Made by a program: the position numbers and the translations under genes | In this document: positions 25,332-36,668 of the stretch, piece after piece | Layout: every line of letters starts with the position of its first letter | Position numbering within the stretch: the first letter of the stretch is position 1 | The notes under the pieces: generated by a model | The model's database searches: none | Told to the model about the DNA's origin: nothing | The model's input: only the letters and a program-made list of their open reading frames with translations | Assembly: GCF_037975245.1 (NCBI RefSeq) | Contig: NC_092570.1 | Span: 6,181,001-6,245,000 of the forward strand | Direction of reading: 5' to 3' | DNA length: 64,000 bases | Source of the DNA: Apostichopus japonicus | Taxonomy: Eukaryota; Echinodermata; Holothuroidea; Aspidochirotida; Stichopodidae

Positions 25332-25726
25332 ATGGAGACCAGTGGCGTAGGAAGGTAGCTTTGAGTGGGGGGGGGGGGCTGAAGACTGATGGCCGGCCTG
25401 GGGGAGGGGTTAAGGGGAGGGGATGTCCCCCTCCCCTTTGGAATTTTTTTGCATTTCCAATTGGCCTCAAATGCAATTTGGTGCAATATAGCACACTTCA
25501 ACCCACCCACTCCATTTTGTATATATATAATTTTGCATTTTCACCTGGCCTTAGATGCAATTTGGTGCTCCAAATGAGATTTTTTTCTCATTTGGAAATG
25601 AAAAAGGGGTTTTCTGACTTGCGAAGTGGGCGGGGGGGGGCGGAATGATACTTCCACCCCTCCATATTTTTCGTTGGGGGGGGCTGGCGCCCCCAGCCCC
25701 CCGGTTCCTACGCCCTCGATGGAGAC
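25332..25726. mobile_element. hAT-type MITE, 379 bp, family member 2 of 3
   Basis: The element is 25340-25718, flanked by perfect ATGGAGAC duplications (25332-25339, 25719-25726). Ends are CAGTGGCGTAGGAAGG and GGTTCCTACGCCCTCG. A G-run motif lies at 25400-25422. The duplication confirms the family's true ends. Confidence 0.93.
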
Positions 25727-27904
25727 AGAGGAGAAAACAGACTTCAATAGTGCGGGGGGGGGGGGGGCAAAAATATAGTCGAGGGGCAGTAGTGGAATAT
25801 TTATGATTTTAATTCAATACTCTGGCCTCCAATTTCGAACTTTTTTTCAACAAAAGGACCCTTTTTTATAGTTTAAGAACAAACGGACAAAACATTCATT
25901 TAACACCCTATATAGGCGTTAAATGTAATTTATGAAGGGACCACCTTTTCAGGGTTCACACAATCGGGAGGTGGCGGAAGCTAATCCCTCTGTGATCGTC
26001 TCCAACCTCCCCCCCCCCCCCCTTCAGTCCCGTTCTTGATCATATAGACGAAAGTCCATGTTTTTGCGTTGATTTTGGTTAATTTTTCACTTCTCCATCT
26101 TGCACTCACGCGTCATTTATCTCTATATATTATTAATACGGTTTGCAAATTTTAATAGTCAAATTTCATTATACAGAACGACTAAAGATGCTTAACAATA
26201 ATAAAGTGTGTCTTGGCGACGAATCATTAATTATTGATGTATTTCTTAAAAATTATTATTACGTCCATTTTGCCTACGAAATATCGGAGAATGTCTAGGT
26301 GTGATCAAATGTAAGCTTATCTTGAGTAAACCTTACCCACTTGATGAATACTGATTTGTGACGTCACAATCATGTAATTAAAATTCTAAATGAATTATAA
26401 TAAAACCAGCAGTTTGTTCATTTCACTTATAATTTAGTGATTCGTCCAAGTGACTTCAGTCAGTGCTACAGGCTTGTATAGTTCCGCCGGAAACCAGTTT
26501 TACCTGAAAATCATTTGAATCAGTTAGTTCTGCTTAGAAATACGTGACGTATGATGACCCCATTGACTGTATTGCCAGATCCGTTTTACCTCTTTTTGGT
26601 TTCCTGAAAGGGAATACTAAGGAGTCCCTTAGGAGTCAAATTGTGAGGTGCAATTGACGAGGATTGTAAAGTCGGCAATAACTAAAACGCGGATCGCAAT
26701 GTCACTGTTACGGTTAGATTCTTCAAACACGGAAGCATACAGAAACGTTGTACTCAAAGCCGAAGCCAAAGTGAATTAACCATGTCACAAATTGGAAGTC
26801 TTTGCATGCTAAGTTCTTCAATACCGCCCTCGTTAACTTTCGGGGAAACATTTCATACTGTATAGATTTGATTTTTTTTCAATGCAGGAAACATTCACGA
26901 AATGTATAGTTCATTTTTTTTTCATCGTTAAATCAATATGTCTGACAATCATTTTGGCGAAAAAGCCAACACATTTCATGACACATGGTTAGAAAGCAAA
27001 CCCAACTAACTGTACAGTTATTTATTAATGGACGTGCTACAACAGGCGAAAACCAACATGGACATAACCGAGAAAATGACAAAAGTTTTTTTTTTTTTGC
27101 AGTGAAACTGCGATGAGGCTTGCGAAGCCATGACTATTTGGGGTAAAGGGAGTTCAAAGGAGGTGGGAGGGGTTGTTGCTGGACCACACCCCCTCCCCCT
27201 CCTCTAGCACGCCACTGTCGGGGAGTTCGTATGCAAACGGTCGTGATTTATTCGGAACATCTCCGTCGGGTTTTAAAAAGTTTAGATTGGTTGAAGAAAA
27301 AAAGTTAGTCAAAAAGCGTTTTTTTTAATGTTAATAATATGTAAAATTGTAGCGTTGTGCCCATAGGCCTGCCTACATATATTATTCGATTTACGTGCTA
27401 TAGGACATGTAGGGTATTGTGGCAAGCTGAGAAGTGTTTTTCTCTTATTTATTCCATATATCAGCTTACACAATCATATTTCAAGTTCCAGGAATGCGTC
27501 TGTGTCGACATCAGTTTGCCAAATTTCAGAGTAAAGGTTAAGCTTTAAGCTTACGATAACCTTTAAGTGTTCACAAAGCAACGATCATGTTTATCCTTTG
27601 GATAAACAAACCATATTTTAAGCAATTTGACCCTCAAGAAAATTTGAATTTCTCAGAGAACTAGCTTAAACCTAAAAAAGAAAAGAAAGAAATCAAGATG
27701 GATTTACTGTGAGACCTTTGTCCTCTTCTATGACGCTTTCTATTGCCAGAAGGTAAAACCCCCTGAGAAATGGATTAATGTATCTGGCTTTCGTAAAAAG
27801 GCCCACGTCATCAAGTCAACTATATATACTCGGCCAGGAATGGCTGCATGTGGAGGGGTTAAAATCGAGCGGGTTCACCATGAATACATTCCACATTACG
27901 TGTT

Positions 27905-27906
<2 letters not shown>
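25727..27906. other. Intergenic, no gene seen
   Basis: Poly-G and poly-C tracts occur near 25754 and 26010. A fragment near 27110-27225 ends CTAGCACGCCACTG, like a hAT right end, but no left partner was found. Short open frames are not convincing. Confidence 0.4.
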
Positions 27907-27953
<47 letters not shown>

Positions 27954-28178
27954 TATAGAAAACCAGAGAAATAAGATATGACTCATAATTGACAAATAAG
28001 GAGTAAAGTTTTAGAAAATATATTGGAATTTTCGGTCTACCTGGGACCTTCGTCAGCAATACTTGGCAGTCGAATCAAGTATTGCTGATGAAGTATTGCT
28101 GCCAAGTATTGCTGACGAAGGTCCCATATATATATATATAAACATATAATATATATATAATATATATATATTATATAA

Positions 28179-28241
<63 letters not shown>
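27907..28241. repeat. TA microsatellites flanking a perfect inverted repeat
   Basis: (TA)n tracts at about 27907-27956 and 28127-28241 bracket non-TA sequence that contains the inverted repeat described separately. Confidence 0.85.
28042..28126. repeat. Perfect 28-bp inverted repeat, Penelope-LTR-like
   Basis: Arms 28042-28069 and 28099-28126 are exact reverse complements, with a 29-nt spacer. The arms contain GGGACCTTCGTCAGCAATAC. On the minus strand, 28056-28030 reads CTGACGA, a GGTC/GACC stem, then GAAA. That pattern is typical of pseudo-LTRs of Penelope-like elements and resembles a hammerhead core. Ribozyme activity is not shown. Confidence 0.7.
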
Positions 28242-28244
<3 letters not shown>

Positions 28245-28723
28245 CACCCCCCTCCCCTTTGAGAAATTTTTGATTGATTAAGGGTCCTTAGATGCAATCT
28301 GGTGCTACATTTTGCAACTTAAAGTAACTTTATTTTCAAGAATTTTAGTCTGTCCGACATTAATGTTTTTAATTGAGGCAATAAAGTTTTTGTTTGATTT
28401 TTGCTAACACTACAACTCGCATCTTGGTGGTGGGGGGGGGGGGGGGCCCGAGTTTCATATATTCACCCCAAAAAGAAGAATATAGCTCGAATGTAAAATG
28501 ACGCAGTTGACTATACTATTTCAGTGTTTGACATAGAAAAAATACGCCATGCAGATGGAAGTCGCCGGGCTTGAGTCGAGCAACATACGAGTGGATCGCG
28601 AGGAAGAAATAGAGACGGAGTGGGCAGGATTAGATTCGGTAAAAACTATCACCCGAATATAAGACATATGCAAAATCACATTTGCAAGTCTAAACTTAAT
28701 TTAAACTTAGAGGTAGTGCCCTT

Positions 28724-29619
28724 CTTGTCACCAGTGGCGTCACCAGACTTTTCAGTCTGGGGGGGGGGGCACCAGCATTTGATGGGGGGGGGGCCCTTAG
28801 GTGGATACGGATCGCCGTCCTGGGGGAGGGGTCTAAGGGGAGGGGTGCCGGAGGATGGACTAGATGCAAAATGGTGCCACATTTGATGCTAAATTCGATC
28901 TGAAGATATCTCCAGAAATTGCTATTTTTGAGGTAATGATTTTAACAACGCGCAGAATTTTGCAGAGCATATGAACCACATGCTGTCGATATTATGCCTA
29001 ACCCTATCAATGGAACCTACATTTGTTGAATTAAATGTGTGCATGACCCCCGACTCCTTTCTTGTCCTTCTCGTTTTCTCCCCTTATCTATTAAGATGTA
29101 ACACTAACAGGTTCCAGCATCGTTATTGGCTCCTATCAGGGATCTCACCATGCAATCCAAAGTTTGATCACACATCGAGTATGGCTCAGTATGCAGGTGT
29201 GAACATTCGCCATTTGTTCCTACAAGCATCTGACCTCAAATGACCTCTGCACCCCCTACACAACAGGGTTAATATATGAGTCCACAAATATAGGCAAGTA
29301 TATGGTGCCTGCGGACCCTCACATTCTCACATTTCGTCAGCTCCTAACCTGTCAGGTTGTTGTTTACCCAACGGTCAAGGATAAACTTTTTCATTTTTTC
29401 GCAGCTCATTTGAAGAAAATACGAATTACTGTGCTTCTTTGTCCTTATGAAAAACCAACTCAGATGATGGGAGTTGAATATAACAAAATATATATATATA
29501 TTTTTTTACCAACCCAAATCTCAGATGGGGGGGGGCACTCGGGGGGTCCAGGGGGCACGTGGGTTTTCCAGGGGGGCACGTGCCCCCTGGCCCCCCTTGG
29601 CGACGCCACTGCGTGTCAC
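28724..29619. mobile_element. hAT-type MITE, 880 bp, G-quadruplex group
   Basis: The element is 28732-29611. Flanks are CTTGTCAC and CGTGTCAC (7 of 8). Ends match those of 3336-3987 (CAGTGGCGTCACCAG). It retains an internal block of roughly 270 bp (about 29097-29367) absent from that copy. G-run motif at 28822-28845. Non-coding. Confidence 0.88.
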
Positions 29620-30689
29620 ACTCAAGCCTTAGTTATAAGTTAAGTTTATCTCGTTTGCTTCACTCATAAATGATGTAAATAAAAAGAAAATGATGCTATT
29701 TTAATCTACTTCCTTTTTTTCCTTCTCGTTATTGAAACTAAATACACTGTTATTACAAACATGCAATTGAATTAAACAGTGAAGCGTTTTTATAGGCCTA
29801 CGGTACCTAATTTTGTCAAGGCATCGTTGAAATTTCTACATTTATTAAACCTCACAAATGCTTCAATTTCATCGGTAGATTTTTTTCATAACGGATAGTT
29901 CGTTATTTATGTTACTTTCAATTGGAAACGAAAAGTTTTCAAGCTTTTGAGAGCTATCCTATGTAGGCCTAGTATATGGTAACTTATCAGATGAATGAAA
30001 GCGCTTCACTGATTGGTTATTTTGATTACAAGCAGTGGACGGACGACCATTAGCTTGTCCCATACACGTCAGAACGATTTTTTTTTTGCTGTTTTGTCTC
30101 TTGTAAGTTTACAAAGCAATAATATGTTCATTATCACAGGCAGCTGAAAAATTCATAATATCTACTTACTATATGTTAACACCTCTCTTTTTTGAAAGAA
30201 AAGTAGATCCAAGTCTTAGCTTGCTGTGGTCCTCTTGTGTTTATGCTCAGCTGGTATACCGTAGTTCCATCAGGAACCCCAACAAATGAACCAAATTCTC
30301 GATAGGTATATACGGAGCCGTATATAGATACTCTGTGTTCTTTATAGATACTGCACTTCTGTACCCTACTGTTAACAACTGGTAAGTCACGGCGATCGAT
30401 ATTTCACACTGTATAACTCACCAAAGAGGCAAATACATGAATAGCCTTGAATGCGGTGCGCGGAGATAAGGAAAGCAATGTATGTCGTCGATCGTCAGAC
30501 TATAAAAAAAAAGCATTAAACCCCTTGTGGTATGAAAGAAGGACTCAAGAAATCGAAGAAAGCGGACGGAATAACACTTTGAAAGTCTAAAACGGTTTCC
30601 ATAGCAAAACAACATGACCTTGAACTTCAAGTTCAGTAAAAAATCTTTTCATATTCTGGTTTTGTTTGCCAAGAACGCCCTATATATCA
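29620..30689. other. Intergenic, no gene seen
   Basis: AT-rich sequence without recognisable coding or repeat structure. Confidence 0.45.
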
Positions 30690-31087
30690 GACATGTTCAG
30701 TGGCGTAGGAAGGTACTATTGATTGGGGGGGGGGGGCTGAAGACTGATGGCCGGCCTGGGGGAGGGGTCTAAGGGGAGGGGGTGTCCCCCTCCCCTTTGG
30801 AATTTTTTGCATTTCCAGGTAGCCTCAGATGCAATTTGGTGCAATATAGCACACTTCAACACCCACTCCATTTTGTAAACTTAATTTTGTATTTTCACCA
30901 GGCCTTAGATGCAATTTGGTGCTCCAAATGAGATTTTTTTTCTCATTTGGAAATGAAAAAGGGGTTTTCTGACCTGCGAAGCGGGGGGGGGGGGGGGCGG
31001 AATGATACTTCCGCCCCTCCACATTTTTCACTGGGGGGGGGGCTGGCGCCCCCCAGCCCCCCCGGTTCCTACGCCCTTGGACATGTT
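30690..31087. mobile_element. hAT-type MITE, 382 bp, family member 3 of 3
   Basis: The element is 30698-31079, with perfect GACATGTT duplications (30690-30697, 31080-31087). Ends are CAGTGGCGTAGGAAGG and GGTTCCTACGCCCTTG. G-run motif at 30758-30782. Nearly identical to the copies at 16434 and 25340. Confidence 0.93.
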
Positions 31088-31939
31088 AATATTGCAATTG
31101 AACACTTGAGATCATGCAGGAGTGTCGAAAAGGTGGATGGGGTGGGGACAATTTCCCCCGAGGAAAGGGGGGTGGGTGGGTGCCGCATCCCTAAGAAATT
31201 TCAGAGCAAATTTATAATTTTTACGTAAAGGCCGGTTTGTGCTTCCGACAACTACAAGATTGTAGAACAAGGATATAGTATTAGCTTCATTGGTACGATT
31301 GTTCTCTCTCCTGGAATGGGTATATAAGTATATAAATTATTCGTTGGTTTTGTGTGGTTGGGGTGGAAGCGGGTGGGGGGGGGGGCGGGGTTGGCGGCAC
31401 AAAATATTTCAAATTCGTTTTCCATGTTGAAATAACACGGTTAAATGGTAATCAATCTAGAGAGTATGATTGTTTACAAAGAGCTGATCAATAGGCCTAC
31501 CCCCGCCCTACCCTATCTGAAGCCTCCCCCATAAGCTATAATCCAACTATAAATTTACTAATATACTAGTGACACATGAAACTTTGTTTGTCCTTTGTTC
31601 TCAGTTCATTCAACGAGAGAACATGAATAATCTGAAAGTCTTCCCATTTTCTGCAAGTTCCAACCCCACCACCCGATTAGAAGTATACTCATCCACTCCT
31701 TTGAGATGGGCATTACAATGACATTCAGTTATCAATATACAAATGCACTGTGAATATATTTACACACAGTCTTTGCAATACAAGAAAGCAATTATCAAGT
31801 AGTAATAAAGAGAAATGGGTGAAAAAACAAAAACAAAGAAGAAACACACTGAGCTATAGCACGTCGTAATTACGTAATACTATGTATGAATGTATGTATG
31901 TAAACGACTTGTGGCAAGTGAAGTGGCTTAACTACGAAT
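31088..31939. other. Intergenic; presumed 5' region of FBXO36
   Basis: Contains poly-G near 31375-31388. No TATA box close to the FBXO36 start was recognised. The promoter presumably lies here or in the last few hundred bases. Confidence 0.4.
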
Positions 31940-34900
31940 ATGGCGTCCTTGCTACCAAAAGACAGAATCTTGTTAGATGTTCAAGGACAGGCACCGCCGC
32001 CATCCAAGGATTTTGTACAGTTTATTGTCACTCCTAACGAGGTTAATATCTTCACTGCCTCTATGATGTACTAAATGTTGTTGCACTGACAAAGCAAACA
32101 TTACATTTTCTTTAAGAGTTAAATTCCATAGCCTAACAACTGTAACAGTTTAATATCCTGTAGTGTAACGGTACGTAGGACTAACATAGGCCTACAGTGT
32201 CAGTAGCTAGGCCTAGTCGGGATTACCGTGGCTATCGTTGTTAGGAATATGGATTAGCGATGCAAAAGTAAAAATTGCCAAAACATTGGTTCAAATAGAG
32301 AATACCACGCCTTTCATAGCCTGTTTAAATACACAGTTACACTTGTTAGGAAGATGTGTCGTTCTTTAAATTTGTCAATATTACAATGTCAGTCTGACAA
32401 AAAATATCCTTTAAAAGTTTAACAAAGTGGCTATTCTTACGACTAGTTGTAAGAATAATTTCCGACTACGCATACGCTATTTTCATGACCAGGCGTACTA
32501 TTTTTATGACGAGGAGTAACAATAATTTCTGGTTAGGGCTAGGGTAAGGGTTAGGATTGAGGTTTAGGGTTATGTTTAGGGTTACCCCTACTACATGCGC
32601 AGTTGCTTTATTTACTTTAGGCCTACTGCGCTTGAATTTACCCTTGTCGTAAGAATAGTTTATAAATAATTGTTACGACTAGTCGTAAGAATAGCCACGG
32701 CCAAAGTTTAAAGGCATTGAAGACTTGCCCCAAACCGTGTGCCGTGCTCTGAAAAGTTAACTTTCTGTTGCTTGCAAGTGAAGTTTTTGACTTGTCGCTA
32801 AAAAATCGTCATCATTAATAATTAGCCTTATGGGCTGCATTCCAGAGATTAAGTATAAAATTGTTAAAGCTGAGTATATTGAAAACAGGAATATATATAT
32901 TTATCTTACTAATACTCAAATTTGTCTTTTTTGCTTGGACCTACATCAAGACTCAAATTCTGCATAAGCTTACCCTTGGACAAATTTTCTACTTTTGTTT
33001 TATGAAATTTATATAAGTAAACTGTATAACTGCCAACTGACTGGGAAGGTTTAGACAATTGTAAAGAGCAATGAAATTGATGGTAAGAACAGGTTTTGAA
33101 CCCATGACAGTTGAGTTACAACTCAGAGGTCATTGGTTTGAATCCTGTTTTAAACATAAATTTCTTTGCTCTTTTCAATTCTTTTTGTTTTTGTAACATT
33201 TAAGACTTTCGTCTGCTTCAGTGATGATCTATTCATAATATCACGTAAGCAAGTACTAAATACTGTTCACTTTGGTTAAATACCAAATAGTTCAATATGA
33301 CATTTTATTTTTTCATTCAGACAATATGGAGGACATGGAGAATAACTCTAAGAAATGATTACAAGAGACTGATGCCATCAGAACTGAAGGCTCCCTTGGA
33401 GGACTTTGAGCACGATGAGAGATTGCAATGTAAGATTTAAGTGATTCCAATTCATTTCCACTCTGCCTGGTCAGCTTAAGAAAAGAATATATCGGGTATC
33501 AAAGTGCTCGGCAAAGATTTTAATCACTGAATTATAACCTGGGCTGGACTTTTGACTGCCGACAAATTTTTCTTCTTTTTCAGTTGACATTGGTAGGATA
33601 TTTGGTGAAAACACACTTGAATATGCCAAACGGTTGTGTAAAGGACAGGTGGATTATCTGATGCGAATGTCAAAGCCACTTCTGATATATCTGACCTCAT
33701 TCTTAGAACTGGAAGATGTTGCCCACCTCTCTCAGACTTGTAAATTTATGTACGAGGTAAGATTAAGCACTTGTGTGCCCTTCAAATTTTCAGTTGGTTA
33801 TTTGAAAGTGCTTGCATTTCATTTTTATCACATCAATATAACTTAAATTGTAATGCATTTTTCATCAGCCTTACACCCCCCCCCCCCCCCCCTCTGACCT
33901 CCTGTTCCCTCAAAACATTGCAATCAATTGTTAATTTACATTAGTATAATAACATTTGCTCCGCTCACGACGCAAATTACGCTAGAATATAGACCCATTG
34001 TACAGTGCTGGAGGCTTAGGCTAAGTGCTGGTATGGATGTTTACAAGTCACACAAATTTGCAATACAAAACTCTCTTGTGACATGAAAGCGGCCATTAAA
34101 TGCTACATTTTGTGTAAAATTAAATTAATGTATTGTAAATGTATAATGTGCTCAAACGTGTTAGTAAGTACAGCCTAGCATTAAAGTTCATAGGTATTAT
34201 GCCTAAATATGCTACAAAATCAAGTAATGTGGACATGTATAAAAACTTCAAGAAGAAGTTTCAAGAAGCATTCAATTTTTATTTCTCCTCTTGAAAGATC
34301 AAATTAGTTATGAAATTTACATAACTCAACTTGAAGGAAGAAGGTAAATGATAATACCATCTAAGAATGCTCATTTGAGAACTTTCAGCAATTTCTTTTA
34401 GTGTGTTAAAAGTTGACTTTTTAAAAGCTAACATGTAATGATCATGTACTTGTATGCTTAGGATAGCCACAGAATAGCCATATAGTATATATACAGGATA
34501 GCCATATAGGCTATACAGGATAGCCATATAGGATTGCCACAGTTATTAGTGTGTCTCGTAATCTCTCTCTTTCTTAATTGTTGTCTTATAGATATGTAGT
34601 GCTGAAGCATTATGGGAACAGATATTTCATCATCATTGTGATACTGTGACAGAGGAAATGACATCACTGGCATTGGACATGGGTTGGAAGCAGATGTTCT
34701 TTACCAACAAACTACAACTTCAGGTTGGTTCAAACTAAATATTTGAATAAATAGAAAAGTTGATGGCTTATCTTTATTTTGACATAGAAGATTGTTCCAA
34801 ACTTAGTCAGTAAAAGAACTTTAAGGGTATATGGATGGAGGTCTGGGGATGAGGTAGTTCAGTATCTGCATTATCAGGGAAAACATTTGGCAATAATCTT

Positions 34901-36668
34901 CTCTGACCACCAATGTTTTGTTTTGTCTTGGCCCAACAGTAATAAGACAACCCAACTGAAATCTTGTGATACTTAACATAGGCGTTCAAACTTCTGTCAC
35001 TAATGGGCATCCGTACATGACATTGCCAAGAAGTCCCTAGCCTAGAGTGACCTTCACAACATGGGAAGAAAGATCAGTCAAACCCAGAAAACCCATAACT
35101 TTTAGGCAGTGGCAGACTGGATCTTAAAACGGGCCCGGGCATTTTCCACCTAGACTGGCCCATTATTCATTGATATGCTACTTACATAGTGATCACTGTC
35201 CTGGGAGGGGTCTAAGGTAAGGTGACCAGAAGTCCCCGATTTTCGTGGGGACAGTCCCTGATTACAGTGTGCTGTCCCCGATGAACAAGCGTCCCCGAAA
35301 ATGTTCAGGAATTTTGAAAATATCCCACATTATTAGTAAAATAATTGTAAAACAAAATTTTGTCAAGTGTGCAGGCGCCGAACGGAACAGGTGGGGCAGT
35401 GTAAAGTGGAAAAACTGTTAAAAATATGCTAGATCGATCTAGCCTAGCACTCTTTTGACCGTATAATTGGCAACTACGGTGACAAACGACACTTATAGTG
35501 TGAGCATGAGCAACTCACAAGCTCTCAAAGAACCACGTAAAGTGAGTGAATTTCATCTTAAAAAAGCTACATTTTTGAAACTAAAATTGATTTAATAAAA
35601 GGTTCTAAGTATCACCATTTTACATCTAAGCACCTTAGGCACTTGAAAATTTTCCAAAGGGGAGGGGGACACCCCCTCCCCTTAGACCCCTCCCCCATAT
35701 CAGTCACGCAATAAATGTCCCCGATTCTAGTCAGGAAAATACGGTCACCTTAGTCTAAGGGGAGGGGGTGCCCCTTGCCATTGAGATTTTTTTTGAAGTT
35801 AAGGAATGCCTAGAAGCAAACTGGTGCTATATTTCTCAATTTTGTAGGTTACAATAATCCTTTAAAAATGACCCAAAAATTATTTTTTTAAATATATTTC
35901 TATACAGCCTGTCTGTATTCTATTAATTACTGTGAAAATGGGCTGTAATTTTTAACAGGCTCCCCAGGCCAAATGCCTGTGTGGCCAGTCCGCCACTGCT
36001 TTTAGGTCAAACTGATCACCAAGTGTATACAAGTAGAAGGTAGGGTGTAGGCAAATAACAGCAACAAAGACAGATCTTTCGACCAGCATCAGGTCATAAC
36101 TAAGAACGAGTGCACAGCCTATACTGTCCAGAACCACGTGCAAACAAACCCCGCCAAAGTAGCCTGACCCGCAATAAATAATCATACGCTGGTTCATTCT
36201 ACATCACATTCCCCTTAATATACAGCTAAAGAAACATTGAATAGTAACAAATGAACTACAAACCGACATCTCCAACAAAATACGTGTTAGAAAATCATAA
36301 AAAAAAAAAAAATGCAGTTGTGTAGATAATTGCAATCTATTAACATTTTTTTTGGGCAATCTGTTGTGGATAGAGTCGGTTGAAGAAAAATATGTGAGAG
36401 TCCCCTACTCAACAATATATTATTAGTAGGTAAATTACGTTATGAAAGTGTAGTCTGATATAAAATTAGAGTAACAACTTGCAATTTCATGGAACTAACA
36501 AGTCAAGTTTTTTCTTTTAAAATAGGGAGATGAAAATCGGGTACAGATGGAAATGGATGATAAAAATTTATGAAATTGCTGTTGTTCTTCTTCCAGGTAA
36601 AGCTAAGACGCCATCAACAGAAGAGGGCTTCCCCAGATGGTGGCACTACCTTCCTTACCGAAGACTAA
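31940..36668 (+). CDS. FBXO36: F-box only protein 36
   Basis: Five exons encode 194 residues: 31940-32041, 33321-33429, 33584-33756, 34592-34723 and 36597-36668. Junctions are GT-AG, with phases 0, 1, 0 and 0, and the frame closes exactly at TAA. The start MASLLPKDR and the APPPSKDF block match vertebrate FBXO36, as do WRTWRITLR, LCKG, the F-box core (LLIYLTSFLELEDVAHLSQTC), LWEQI and TNKLQLQ. Vertebrate FBXO36 is about 188 residues, so this copy is full length. F-box proteins recruit substrates to SCF ubiquitin ligases through SKP1; the substrate of FBXO36 is not known to me. Intron 1 holds a telomere-like MITE, a conserved 98-bp repeat and a palindrome. Intron 4 holds two nested hAT elements. 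Confidence 0.95.
32427..32698. mobile_element. MITE with telomere-like interior, copy 1
   Basis: Inverted ends GTGGCTATTCTTACGACTAG match for about 35 bp with few differences. The centre (about 32525-32585) is imperfect TTAGGG-type repeat. No target duplication is evident. A second copy lies in reverse at 54803-55165. It is in FBXO36 intron 1. Confidence 0.75.
32707..32800 (-). repeat. Conserved dispersed sequence, copy 2
   Basis: Reverse-strand match to 14275-14372, starting directly beside the right end of the telomere-like MITE. Two short gaps and about ten substitutions separate the copies. Confidence 0.75.
33057..33180. repeat. Near-perfect palindrome with tRNA-like B box
   Basis: Arms of about 60 bp pair over almost the whole element; outer arms AAAGAGCAATGAAATT and AATTTCTTTGCTCTTT match at 15 of 16 positions. 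The right arm contains TGGTTTGAATCC, close to a tRNA T-arm/B box. It lies in FBXO36 intron 1 and resembles 61733-61806. Confidence 0.7.
35099..36006. mobile_element. hAT-type element interrupted by a second hAT, FBXO36 intron 4
   Basis: Outer element 35107-35998 with perfect CTTTTAGG duplications (35099-35106, 35999-36006). Ends are CAGTGGCAGACTGG and CCAGTCCGCCACTG. Removing the nested element at 35218-35752 and one duplication restores a continuous G-run motif. That shows the inner element came later. Confidence 0.92.
35210..35760. mobile_element. Nested hAT-type element with TAAGGTGACC ends
   Basis: Element 35218-35752 has exact 10-bp inverted ends TAAGGTGACC/GGTCACCTTA and perfect GTCTAAGG duplications (35210-35217, 35753-35760). 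It belongs to a different hAT family from its host: the GTGACCAGAAGTCCCC start resembles widespread animal hAT elements. It carries a reverse copy of the G-run motif at 35672-35696. Confidence 0.92.

Noticed and set aside
32525-32585. TTAGGG-like tract as a chromosome end or fusion point
   Set aside because: It is short, imperfect, sits inside a MITE with inverted ends, and recurs at 55098-55142 in another copy.
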